A DNA stretch of 38,453 nucleotides from Azolla pinnata (lineage: Eukaryota > Streptophyta > Polypodiopsida > Salviniales > Salviniaceae): contig JBBBWG010000215.1 of assembly GCA_037176905.1 (NCBI GenBank), positions 1 through 38,453 of the forward strand, in the 5' to 3' direction. Of this stretch, positions 18,561 to 32,700 are shown piece after piece. Under the pieces are notes generated by a model that did no database searches, was not told the origin of the DNA, and was given only the letters and a program-made list of their open reading frames with translations. Position numbers and translations under genes: made by a program. The stretch's first letter is position 1, and every line of letters begins with the position of its first letter.

Positions 18561-19515
18561 ATCAAGAAACTAATTTGAATCTATCGTGACAACTTTGGTA
18601 GCATTTTACTACCAAGGAAATTGATAGTACAAGATTGGAATAACGACATAGAGGTGCATTGCCATTACAACTAGGAGGGAGATTATAGCGAGAGATATTA
18701 ATCGTTGAGATCTCCGCACCGATCAACAAACTACTAACATTTTCACCAAGGTGGTTGGTGCCAAGAGAAGTATGCACTTTTGACAACACCCCAGACTCAA
18801 ATTGTGAGCTCGAGGGGAGCAATGCAAAAGCAAAGATAGGAGGAAAACTCACAACACTACACTCCATCTGACTTGACACGATATAAAATCTAAAGATTTT
18901 CTGGAGGCGGAAAATTGCGATAAGAGTGTCTCTACAACTAGGTCCACGAGGGCGCTTCCAATCTGTACAACTCCACAATACAAAGTTGCCGGCAGTGGAA
19001 ACACAACTATCACTCTACATGTGCAATGCAGGTCATCGGCATACATACCGTGGACATCCATAGCCACCAGAGAGCGCAAGCGAATCTGCTAAGACCTGAA
19101 GAGAAAAGAAAGATCAGAGCAGGGCTTTACGAGAACGCGGCTAGAACAGATGTTTGGCACGCCGAGAACTGGCAGAGCTTTTTCGGGCTCGGAACACAGA
19201 ACATGAAAACAGTTAAGTTGAATCTGATCAGTGTTAAATGCACCGAAGAAAGAGAAGAGGACAAAGGGTAGAGAGGCGAATTAGAAGAGGGGGGCATGTC
19301 TCGAGAATTAGCGAAAAGCTTAAACAAAACGGATTAAGTGCGTCATTAGTGCTAATCCGTGGCTCTAATTACACATAAGAAGCCGAGGGAGGAAGAAGAC
19401 GAGGGAGAATTCCTCTTGCGTCGCAGTCAAGCCTCCGCCATCGCCATCGCCATCGCCGTCGAGAGGAAACGCAGGGATTTCCTGAAAGGGAAGGGGCCAA
19501 TACGAGTCCAATCCC
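18561..19515. other. Intergenic and leader region upstream of the Alba gene
   Basis: There is no reading frame I trust: minus-strand frames at 18562-19079 show no family features. The final part (about 19360-19515) is GC-richer and contains GCCATC repeats (19437-19458), fitting a 5' leader of the downstream gene. A short inverted repeat GGATTA...TAATCC sits near 19330-19357. Confidence 0.45.
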
Positions 19516-22507
19516 ATGGCCGAATCCAGCGAGGCCGGGACCTCGATTGATGGCGACGATCTGCAGGCCAAGAAGACGAACAAAATCCAAGTCTCCTACA
19601 ATAAGAAGCCCCTCTACTTCTATGTCAATCTTGCCGAGGTCAGATGGAAACCTCCCTCCCTCCCTCTTTTTTTTTTTCTTCCTATTTTTCCGTTCGGTCC
19701 TTTGTAATGATCGGATGAATTGGTTATCCGTCTGAAATTCTCATCGCAACCTTCGGGCTCACATTTGATCGGCATTCTTCTTCTCTCTATCTTCTTTTGT
19801 GTATCTGCCATCAGTCTTTCTGAATTTCTATTCTTTCCACAATCTCCATTTTCTATAGCTTTTGTAGACTCGCATAAATGGGTAGATAGGTAGATAGATA
19901 GGTAGATAGATGGAGATGATCAGATCGGATTGATTAAAGCATACATTTGTTATTTATAACGAGCGAAGGTGCTTATAACCATTTTCCTATGACCTTCTTA
20001 CAAAATGCAGTTTTTATTATATCCTGGATTTGAACTAGAATTCTGCAATATATATATGATGAGATCTTCATGGGACGTCAGGGTGTAGGTCAATTATAAC
20101 GTTGGATATGATTGTCTTTTAGGTTCTAGCTTGTGCATTGTTACTCTGATTCTTTACCAAATAAAGAGTGAAAAATCCTGTGATTTGTGGAAATTGTTTC
20201 TGTCAAGAATTCTTTCCCATCAGGAAACATATAATGTAAGAGTTTTCAGATGTGATTGGATAGCCTTGGCTTGAACAAATCATTTCTTCCCCTTCAAGAG
20301 TTGTTGTACATGAAAGGAAAGCAGTCAAGTACGTCGTACTAGGAATCAAAGCTAGGAAGAACATCTTTCGAAGTTTGGTTATTTCCAATTGATTAATATA
20401 AATAGCTCGTTTTTTATGCAATGTAATCTGATTTTTTAGGAGTTTTCGTATTAGTACTATTACGTATTTGACATTGACATTTTATGAGCAAAGAAGCATT
20501 CAGGGTACATGCATACGAAGCTTTTAGAGTAAATGATACATGTTAAACGAGTGTTTGTGGGAAGAAGCGGTCATAAAACACAACGAAAGTGGCCACTTCT
20601 TCCCACAAACACTCGTTTAACAACTTTATGGCATTCTTAGAATAATGATTGAAATCAAGGTTGTGTTTTTGGTTCAAAAAACACCGTGCTGCAGCTAAAC
20701 TCATAGGTCTCGTTGCAAAACACTTCTGTTTTCGAGAATCGGAGATGTACCAAAAGAAACTATATATGAGTCATAGACTCAAAGTGAAACAAATAATCAA
20801 ACACTATTCAACAAGAGATAGATTCTCATACGATTTGATTCTTGAAGTATTCAGTTTTATGGTCTTGTTACAACTCTATTCACGTTCCTTTTGTTATCCT
20901 TGTTGCTTTTACTCATTATATCCCCCTTGGAAACTCCATGTTGATTATTGAGACATGTTTTTTTTCACTCCTAGGGGCTTCTTTCAGAAGTTTGTAGATC
21001 CGTAGAGGTTTGATAATTCAAGACAAAATACACAGGGTTTTTCAAAACAAACAAGGACTTCAAGTGATAGTAGGTACAATCCATACTCCGTATAAGTAGC
21101 TTAGGAAGAGATAATTATGCTTAAATTACTAGTAGAGATTTTATGGGAAATTTAAATGAGGAAGCCACGCAATTATACATGGTGCGAGTCTGAAGTAGTG
21201 AAGAGGCTAATTTGAATTCGTAGATACTTGAATTCTGCTCATCTCCATAATGCACTTGATCAACTGCCTAAAGCATTGACTTGTGCTATTAAGGCAACAA
21301 TATGGTTAATGATCTCTTCATCTGACTATAGGTTCTCTTAGAGCAACTGTATTTGGAATGTATCCCATAGTCGTGTTGGTGGTTCACCGTGCACATATTG
21401 GACGACAGCAAAAATATAAAGGCATTTGGAGAAATAATAAAGAAAACTATTGAGCATGTAATGAATTCAGAGAAATAGAGAAATATGTTAAAAGGGCTTC
21501 CACTGAGATGAATTTTGATCTGATCCGTGATTAATAGATGCCTGATGGATCCTTAGAAATTTATCAGTAACTCATCACGCGCTCTCTGTTTTCATTCTTT
21601 GCTAAAACTCTCTGCATATTAGAGCAGCATTACAATTTACAATTAGAAGCAGCTTATAAAGATTAGATCTCTAACTCTTCTGTGAAATTTTCTACAGAGA
21701 TATTTGCAACAATATGGAGAAGTGGAACTGTCCGGCTTAGGGATGGGTATGCTCCACAGTACCCCTGAATTTTTGTGGCTAGTTTATTCTACATACGGAG
21801 CTCTCATAGGCCACAAAACATTGTTCAGACACTGATAAGTTAATGTTTGTTTTGCAGCCATTTCTACACTGGTCACCATTGCCCAGATTTTGAAGAAAAA
21901 TCAGCTTGCTGTTGAGAAAAGTCTCACCTATTCCTTATCTCATTTATCTTCATTTTTTTATGTGTGCATTTGTACAGTTTATATGCGTATAGTACATATA
22001 AGCTGTTCATATACATGTCGATATGTTCTATGTTCGTATGTGTATATGCATCTACATGTATGTATACATACACACATATCCATATATAAATATTAGAATT
22101 CTTCAAGTTCTTATGGACATGTGCTCTCACCAAAGCATTTTATACGAAAGAATCAACAATCTTGCACTTTCTGTGGGCCTGTTTTTATATGCATGGCTGA
22201 TTACTAATGTTGGTGAATTTGCTGTGGAATTATGCTTGGTGCAGGAATTGAGACATCTATTGCTGATTTCAATGATGAATCAAGAGACCGCATTGTACAA
22301 AAACCAAAGGTAGTCAGTTTATAATGAATCACTTTTATGGAGCTTTTAAACACGTCATTTTGGTGTGATTTGCAATACAAGTTAACACACTGAATGCTAC
22401 AGATCAATATAACTCTGCTTAAGTCAAGTCAGTTCGATGAGCTGATGGGATCCGTTGTTACAGATTACGACGATGAGGATCTTAATCACTACGAAGAAGT
22501 AGATTAA
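19516..22507 (+). CDS. Alba-domain DNA/RNA-binding protein (At2g34160-like), 5 exons
   Basis: A small Alba-superfamily protein; plant members bind RNA or DNA (including R-loops) in cytoplasm and nucleus. Exons: 19516-19638, 21698-21746, 21858-21920, 22245-22309, 22403-22507; 405 bp, 134 aa, all GT-AG with matching phases. The domain runs from about residue 22 to 110: NKIQVSYNKKPLYFYVNLAE, RYLQQYGEVELSGLGMA, ISTLVTIAQILKKNQLAVEK, RIETSIADFNDESRDRIVQK and INITLLKSSQFDELM. This follows the short plant Alba group (about 130 aa) rather than the long RGG-tailed group. The C-terminus is acidic (DYDDEDLNHYEEVD). Intron 1 is about 2.06 kb and holds a strong hairpin. Start at 19516 is the first ATG that opens the conserved frame. 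Confidence 0.93.
20541..20622. repeat. Nearly perfect hairpin in Alba intron 1
   Basis: Arms 20541-20570 and 20593-20622 pair at 29 of 30 positions, around a 22-nt loop. The outer ends read TTAAACGAGTG...CACTCGTTTAA. The near perfection suggests a recent foldback/MITE remnant; with TTAA or TAA at each end a small target site is possible. A miRNA precursor is less likely because there are hardly any bulges and no known mature sequence. Confidence 0.85.
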
Positions 22508-23820
22508 ATCTATGCATAAAACTGGTCAAGAAGGATTTTTCCTTAATGAAAATTATTTCCTCATTTGGGCCATATATATGCATCTTGTTCCTTCATGGAG
22601 CTGTCTTGACATTTGAGTAAGGAAGGTAGAAAATGCCATCAAATATAAGAAAATAGACTGTATTGAGTAAAGAGAGTGACTCACTAGGAGCTGTCGAAGG
22701 ATTGGGGCGTTTATGTAAAGGAGCCCAGAACATTGTTCAGATCTCGTATCACCCCTCTATTTTTTGTACTTAAAAACACCAGAGATTACACATTGAGCCA
22801 TGGTCCTAAAGAAGTTTGCAAAAAAAAAAAAGAATGGAACTTGTTTGTTGAATGTCAATGGCCATCTTTGTAGAAGGATCAGCTTACATGGCCGCTTTCC
22901 ATCTTTCTTGATACAAGTGATCAAATCAAATTTTGCTCACCAAACTGTTGGAAGGCTGTGATCAAATGATAAGCTTGCAGCATAATTTGGAAAGAATTTG
23001 TTGACAACGTTGGTTTTTTGTTAATTCTTTGTAGGCCAATGACATTCTTTGTTGATTTGGGTTAGTGAAGCTTGTTTGATCTTGGTAATCATTGAGCTTT
23101 TCGTTGATTTTCACCCTTCGATATTATGAGTGCTAAGATGAAATGTATCTTTCAACCCATGTAAACACTTTGCCTGTTAAATAAACATGCGATCATGTTG
23201 TCAGAACAACTTGTGGCCTTTGTCCTCATTGCTCAATGTGCAAGATGTAAAATCCACCAATTGTCAACTATGCATCCAGCCAAGTGGCAATCATAATCTA
23301 GATACTCCAAGTGTTAACAAATTGAGGGCTAGATTGTTTGATTATGTTGGCAATTGTTTGATTATGTCTAAAGACTTTGACAACGTGACAAGGATTGTGT
23401 CTTTGATTTCGAGATTTTGTTTTTCCAAACTATACCTCATTTGTAAAAATAGATAGGGAAATGAAATAGCGGAGAGAAAGAGAAGTACCCTTTGACACAC
23501 AAGTTCAAACTACCACAATCGAGGCTTCGCAACAACGATCAATCCAAAGGCAAGAAAAAAAACGAAGAGCGGATCGACAAAGATTGCTATCAACCAATAT
23601 AGCTTGCGTTTTCGTGATTCGATTCTCATCCTGTACTTTGCGAGGATCGAAGTCACAAAATTATCTCACCTCAGCAAGAGGCATGCTGAGTTTATCGAGA
23701 CACAAGCATCATATTACGTTCTTTACATACGATTCCGACTATATTCAATCTACGGATCGAAACCCAGACATCGATCAGCTCATGATTCAGAACCCATATG
23801 AGCTAATCAAAACCACATAC
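22508..23820. other. Alba 3' region and intergenic DNA
   Basis: It begins with the 3' UTR of the Alba gene (AT-rich). An A-run at about 22818-22830 and ordinary AT-rich DNA follow. Open frames at 23187-23456 and 23584-23862 show no recognisable protein features. Confidence 0.45.
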
Positions 23821-23828
23821 ATCGATTC

Positions 23829-24008
23829 GGCCCATGGTTTGGAACCCATAAAAATCGATTGATCGGACACCGGGCCATGATTCAGAACCCATGCATCATG
23901 CCTATCCTTGAGAACCCATTGGCCCATCCATGAGAATTTGTTATGCATTTTGCATACAAGTGAAGTGGAACTACAGTTTTAGGGTTTGGAGTGAAGTGAG
24001 ACTATAAA
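23829..24008 (+). promoter_or_regulatory. RPL7 promoter: site II elements, telo-box and TATA
   Basis: Two GGCCCAT sequences (23829-23835 and 23921-23927; TGGGCC on the other strand) match the site II motif. TTAGGGTTT at 23979-23987 is a telo-box, and TATAAA is at 24003-24008. Site II plus telo-box is the known signature of plant ribosomal-protein and other growth-linked promoters, where TCP-type and Pur-alpha-type factors are thought to act. The order and spacing fit transcription starting near 24035. Confidence 0.75.
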
Positions 24009-24034
24009 CAACAAGCAAAGCTTCTAAAGCACTT

Positions 24035-26456
24035 CTCTTCTTTCTTTCTTCTTGTTGCTGGGATCTCTGAGCATCCCTGCTCTCACCCAAATCGCCCAGG
24101 TTGGTCTCTCTTTCTTCCTCTCTCTCTCTCTCAACACACACACACGCGCGCGCGCGCGCAACTACGTTTTTCTCTTGTTTTCCGTTGTTTAATTGCTAGG
24201 TTTTGTGGTACGTTTTTCTCTCCTTGTTTGGCTTTTTTGGGCGTTAGGGTTTCACGCCCCAGTTTGTGTTTATCTCTTGCATTTTCAAGGTCTACCTCGG
24301 CTTTTCTTCCTGCTTTGTCTACAGGGCTCTATTGTCGACTCTCAACAGGATTCAAATCCTTACACCTTGTTGATTTTTTTTTCTCTATGTATGTATCCGC
24401 CTCCCCCCTTCCCTCTCCTTGGCTCCTTTATACTTCCACAAAAACTTTGGCTTTTTTATTCCAGACAAGATATATCTTGGTTTCTGTCTCCTATAAATTT
24501 GTCGAGATTTATCTGATACTAATTCTAGTGTTGTGTGATTCCTGATCTACATTCTCGTTGGCACGATATGGTTTTGTAGGGTGAACCTTTGATGTGTGTT
24601 TGTGCTGAGATTTTGTAATGAGAGTGGAAGATTCAATCAAAGCCGTGACATGTCCACGACAATAAACTGGGATAGGGTTTTACTGAAAATTTCGCTTATT
24701 TGTCCTGGCAAGTTATTCTTTATTACGGGAACAAAATTCTGGAAAAGCTATTTATAAGTAATGTTGTTTCTATGTTCTACTGTAATTAAACTGTTAAGGT
24801 GGGGAAGATCTATGAGAGAAGAATGTCTGTTGAGTTATGGGTTTTACGTACTGGTAGGGTGACAAAGGTTTCCTGCACAAGGTGGTTTTCGCAAGGAATG
24901 TGTTTTATTTCTTTTACTGCACATTTGGGAGGATTGGAATGCTTGCTATCAGTAATGGGTTTCTTGAACTATAAATTACCAGCAGGATGAGAAGGCTTTC
25001 TGTACTGAGCAATACTGCCAGGATGGGGAAGAATTACGTAGAAGAAACTGTTTACGAGTACAGCTTCTGATACTGTACGAAGAGAAGGGAAAAGCCAGTT
25101 TATGAGCCTCAAACTCTATGGTGTAGATGTGAAATCTTGATTTGGGAAGGCTGTTTGTATATATGTATACATATAGCAAATAGTTGTTTTCTGTAAAATA
25201 CCAGTATGACATTTTAGAAATAATGGGATAGACTGGGATTTTCAAAAATATATGGACGGATGGGAAAGGTTCTGTTTATGAGTTAACTGTTTGGTGCAGC
25301 TGGGTAAATTTGAATTGGAAAGGCTGTTGTATAAATCACATTCGTTTTTTATATATAAATTACTGGTAGGATGGGAAAAATTTAATAGAAAGACTGTCTA
25401 TTATAATAAAGGGGTTTGTGAAACTGCAAGTTATCAATAGGATATGGAAAAGCTTTAACTGGGAAAAGCTGTTTATATATAATTAGTTTTTTGAACTATA
25501 AAACACACTAGGATGGAAGAGATTTACTGAAATAGATTATATTATGAGTAAGGACTGGGAAGGTGGGGAAGCTTGAGCTGTTTATATTTTTATTCTATCT
25601 ATATCTATGTATATGATGAGTTTTTGAACCATAAATTACTGGGAAGGATGCAAAAGGTTTACTGGGAAAGCTGTTGATACAGGGAAAGTTTTTTTAAGCC
25701 TCAAATTACTGATAGGGAAACTTTAACTGAACAAGGTGGCCCTGCTGTTTTTCGGTTCAACTTAAATTTAGTGGTAGTAAAGGGCTATTCGTTTACTGGA
25801 AATGACTAGTAGGATGAGAAAGATTGACTAATGGGTTTTTTGAAATTAAAGACTAGTAGGAAGGGTCTTTTCTTAGTTTTTTTTTAAAAGTTTGAGATAC
25901 TGGTAGGATGCCATAAGTTTAGTGGAAAAGGTGGTTTCTTACCGCATATCACTGGCATTATTGGAAACATTTGCTAGAAAAACCTGTTTATTGTAAGTAT
26001 TGGAGTTTTTTTGAAACAAATTACTGGTTAGATGGGAAAGTTTTGTTGGAGAATTCAGTTTTAATATTTCTCTCCATGCACACAGGCAATCTACGCTTGA
26101 TGCATCAGATGTGGAAAATGCATCTTATTAGGAGGAATCTAGCATGGAAATATCCCATGCAAATCTTAGTTCTGTTGGAGGTTTCCTCTATTCATATTTT
26201 TCTTCTGTTTCACTCACCGGAAGCCCTTACCTCTTTTCCTTACCATTGTTCCACTGAACTTGCTTCTTTATAATTGCAATTTTCTTGTCTCAATCTTCAA
26301 TATTCTCTGTAAAGCAGATGCATGTTGATATTCTATTTTGGACTTTGTGCTTCCGCTTCTATACATGTTACTGTGGAATGCTTCCTGTTCTTGTTTTTCC
26401 TAAGTATCTTTTGCATATTGACGAAACTCAGTGTTTATCATTATTATTATCCCAGA
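24035..26456 (+). other. RPL7 noncoding leader exon and 2.36-kb 5'UTR intron
   Basis: The start codon stands two bases after an intron acceptor (CCCAG at 26451-26455), so the leader must be spliced. The best donor is CGCCCAG|GTTGGTC at 24099/24100, leaving a short CT-rich leader exon. The intron would be 24100-26455. It begins with a (CT)n, (CA)n and (CG)n stretch and, from about 24670 to 26060, consists of degenerate repeats around the words ACTGGTAGGATGGGAAA and GGAAAAGCTGTTTAT. The transcription start is estimated, not observed. Confidence 0.7.
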
Positions 26457-28416
<1,960 letters not shown>

Positions 28417-29702
28417 AATATTGTCTTTTTTTATATGTTCATCATTTCACGGAGACCAAAGTTAGGAAACTATGGTCTCTTGGAGGATTTCATTGAGAGA
28501 TTACTGTTGTTTTGAGCATTATAACCACAAAATGCGGCTGAACTCAAGCAGTTTTTATTAGATATTTGTTGCTTTCGAGTTTGTTGCCTTTTTTAACTAG
28601 CTTTCAGGAGAAATAGCAACAACCATTTGTTTGTCACAGTTGTAAAACTTGTACACATTCATCGTTTCACATAAGCAGCCTCTACGGGACGATATCCAAT
28701 GCTGATCTTGCAATTAATATCACAAGCTTATGACTCAACTGTGAAGAAACCAATACAAAAAAGCTTTTTACTGCAATTGCTTATGATTTATGGCTCATGG
28801 TGGAAGACCAACATGGGCAGATGCATGCTTAAGAAGTCATGCTATGAATAGTTGATAAGAACAAGCATGTTATTGATTATTTTCTTAGTAAAACTTAGAA
28901 TATATCACTTCAGAAAGCCACAATAACTTACCTGCTTCGGCATTCTTCTGTCAGGCAGCTGGCCTTCTCTCATTACAGAAACCTTATTGGAAACCATAAA
29001 ATATGGTTTTACAAAAGGTTTTCGAGGAAGAGACCTTATTTTAACTTAAACTGGAAACCATAGAAAATGGTTTTACAAAAGGTTTTTTCATTTCAAACAA
29101 ATGCCAACTGATTGCAATCCAAGCACCTTTTTTTGGTTCTTTTTTCAAACCTTATTTTCTGATGCTTGAAGTGCAAAACTTTGAAGGCAACTTGTCTTCT
29201 GTTTTTTGACAGACAAAAAGGAAGAAAAAAAAGAGGGGGAGAAGCACGGGACTCTGCCTTTGCAAAAACCCGAAAAAGTTTGACATAAGAAGAAAGGAAG
29301 AGCACAGTTCTTTGAACCAATGCCCCTTCTTTTTGAATCAACTGCACACACAATCTTCTTCTGATTATGACTACATGTCTTTCTTCACTTGCTTGTTTGT
29401 TTTCTTCGATCCTTTTTGAACTCTATTTACCAAAAATACAAATTTCTCCTGATACATATGCTCATTCTGCACTGGACCAGGCTTTTGTATCGATCTTACC
29501 AAGGCCGTTTTTATGCCCCCCTCGACCAAATTGAAATCTGATTGTGAAAAAAACCACTCCTCCTGAGATTCTCTCTCCTTTGCTTTTCGGCAGTGCAAAC
29601 CCGTCATGCAGGTGCTTTGCCGTTGCTTTTTCCTTCCTTTCTATTCAACATTCGCTTATTACTACAAAGCCCTTGTGGACACAACTTCCCTTTTCCAACT
29701 AC
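28417..29702. other. Convergent 3' region between RPL7 and the kinase gene
   Basis: No credible gene. It contains the RPL7 3' UTR and probably the kinase 3' UTR. Two direct copies of a 34-bp segment (28989-29022 and 29053-29086), 64 bp apart, share GGAAACCATA, ATGGTTTTACAAAAGG and TTTT; within each copy AACCAT and ATGGTT form a small hairpin. Confidence 0.55.
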
Positions 29703-32700
29703 TCAATCATCCTTCAACAGTCTCTGGAGTGGCTTTAGTGAAGTTGTCAGCTCAGAGAAGGATGGCCTTAACCTAGGGTCACTGCTCCAAAATAGAGAAG
29801 GGTTTATTCAATACAAATATCATCAAACCTCTCTTCCTAGCATGCCCAGATAAATATCATGTAGAGTAGTACTCTATAAAGTTATAAATTACAATTTGAT
29901 GCCTGAAAAATAGTAGCTTATAACTTGACACCCAGAAGAGTTACAAAATGTGAATTAATCTATTTCCTTAATCAAATTAAGTTAGATTAGTAAGCCAGAG
30001 TACTTCGTTGATATGGATTAATTAAGTTGCTTAGCATAGTGAATTAACAGCAAGATTTGAATTTCTATTAGTAGTAGTTGGATTAGTTAGCAAATGGTTA
30101 ATTTTGATGATTAAGGGCAGAGATTAGCATAATGTACAAGTATAGAAGAAATATAAATGAAGAAGAGCAGTATTGTGATTACTACACTAAATTAGCTCAG
30201 GTGCTTGAGTGCCAATTTGAAAAATCCAATCTTTTGGGCATCAATTTGTAGTTTATAATTTTCTGGGGCATTATTTTGCAATTTACAACTTCTTGGACAA
30301 TTTTGGTTAAAACAAGGCAGTTTATTTGCAAAAACTTGGGATAATCCAGAGCAAACCTTTGCCAACAACTTGAGATGATCCGAGATACAAACGGATCAAC
30401 ATTGTCTGGTATTTCAAGCCGGCGATTCTGGAAGCCAACAGCCCCAACCACCTGCATGGGGTTCATTCCACTCCAGGGCTGTTGCAAGGTGCATAATTCC
30501 CAGAGAATGACACCAAAGCTATAAACATCACATCTGTAAAGAAAAAAAAGCCCTAGCTCACTATGCACAGGTTGTATCATCAAAAAACTAGGAGTCTGCA
30601 TGACGTTCTGAATGTTCCCAATAAATGTCAAAATAAAATTAATGTATAGTATTGATGAAAAAAAACTCAAAAACAATAATCTGTAACAATATAGAATGAT
30701 GAGTTACTTCTCATTAGAAAGCTCATTCCGAAGTACTTCAGGTGCCATCCACTCCGGCTGTACAACAGACACTGGGAGATTAGTTTTTACTTCAACTAAA
30801 GAAAAATAAGGACCCTAGAATGAATTAGAATTCCACAATTAGAATAGCTTACTGTTCCAGCAGTAGATCTTGAAGATAGAAACGTATGGTGTTTCAAGCG
30901 GGACAAACCGAAATCACACACCTGCAAAACAATACAAAGCCATGCTCGCAGTTCTAGTTATTTATTACTTTGACAAGATAGTCTACGTATCTTTGAGTAT
31001 GAAGAGTACTAGTCTCGAAAATTCCAAGAGAAGACAAAGATATTTATGGGCAGATAAAACCAGCTCATTTCAATTTATAAGACTAAACCAATCACAACAA
31101 AGATAGACTGAACTTTCTCCAATCATCAGTTAGTCTACAAATCATTAGATTTATCTACATAATACAAAATTCTACAATCTAGATATCTGTTAGCTGCTTG
31201 GAACAGTGGAACAGAAATTTCATTCATTGCGCGAGAAAGCAAAACTGACTTCAAGATAGTGTCAAGTCTTGGTATGAAGTGAACTCAACCAGACAAAAAA
31301 TATGAATAAAACAAACATTAAAGCCTCACGAACCTTCACAACCCAGTTCTTATCAACAAGAAGATTTGGGGATTTCAAATCTCGATGAACAATAATGGGC
31401 TTGCTTGTGTGGAGGTAATTCATGCCCTCAGCCTATCAAAAAAGCAGGAGATCAAACTTTAGGACCAGATAAACCAGCAAGAAGTTACACAGTTCTGGAA
31501 GTTCAAGCCCATGAAAACCTACAACATCTTGCGCCATCTTGAGGCGCAATTTCTCATCAAGTTGACAGTTGGGTCGATGTAGTAATCTGAATAAACTACC
31601 CCTGTTTCCAATTTCAATCCACTAAGATTGGCAAGTTACCAGCGTATGTCCAAATTACAATAGTTGATAGATTATACCTTGGCAAGTATTCAGTCACAAT
31701 AGAAAGGTTAGGAGGACGGGTAACAGCACCAACAAACAGTACTACATTGGGATGTTTCATGCGACGCATTATTCGGACCTGTAGAATTCAGCAGTATGGT
31801 ACATTTATGAGAAAACATTCGCAATCAGTTGTCAAACACTTCAGATAAACAGCCATCATCTTACCTCGCTAATAAACTCATCAAGAGCATCCCCAAAAAA
31901 ATCTTGGTCAAGGAATTTCTTAACTGCGACCTCCTGTATTAGGAACACACATATGATGTCAGAGATATTTGCACGGACGTCAATGCCTACCAAAATGTAT
32001 TCTAGAAAATGTTCACTGCTAAACATGCACCGAGTTATTGTTCATTGGATATTTTTCTCTCTGCATGAATCCCGATACGCTCTTCAGTTTATTTACTAAT
32101 TAGTGGTGCAATAAATCTAAAACATTCAACAATAAAAAAAGAGACTGTCAGAGAAGAAGGTTTGGCATACCATCCCACGCCAATGTCCAAGGTGAACCTC
32201 ACCATACGAGCCTGCCACCAAAAGAACATATTAAAGCTTGAATTCATGTAAGAGGTGTCTTCATTCTTGGTGACAAGAAATGCATGGATATCATGCTTAG
32301 GGATAAAACTTACCTATTCCAATCCGCGCCCCTATCCCAATCTCTTCCCATGGAATTTCCCACTCAGCTACATCCTCTACCACAGAATCTCCAACATCAT
32401 CAACACGTCTTTTCCTTAATCGTTCATGAATGTTCTGCATCTGAATCTCTGCCTCATCTTCACCACTTATTTGATTCCTCTGCACACTCAATCCATTGTT
32501 ACTGAAATCTGAATTAGTTACTACTGAAGGGTCTCCAGGTGCCCAAGGGAGAAGTGGAGAAACCACTGCTGAATTGCAATCTGAGAAATTTGACATCGAT
32601 TTCCCTGCTGAAACTATATTTTTCTCAGTAGTGTCATCGGAATACTTAGTCAAATTTGCCGACTCATCAGATAGAGAAAAGGATCCCTTTCCCTGCTGTC

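Noticed and set aside
20541-20622. Calling the Alba-intron hairpin a miRNA gene
   Set aside because: The stem is almost perfect, the precursor is short and I recognise no known mature miRNA; kept as a repeat and a finding instead.
21890-22096. Separate small protein at 21890-22096
   Set aside because: Its first residues belong to Alba exon 3 and the rest is AT/CA-rich intron.
24193-24545. Open frames in the RPL7 leader intron
   Set aside because: Two overlapping frames rich in Leu, Phe and Ser from CT-rich DNA, without any family features.
29093-29607. Minus-strand open frames in the RPL7-kinase interval
   Set aside because: No conserved motifs; they lie in the presumed 3' UTR of the kinase gene.
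30197-30356. C-terminal tail of the kinase ending in [20 protein letters not shown] and stop
   Set aside because: It is read-through of a GT donor into an intron with a foldback element; the true subdomain XI continues at 29781-29703 in the right phase.
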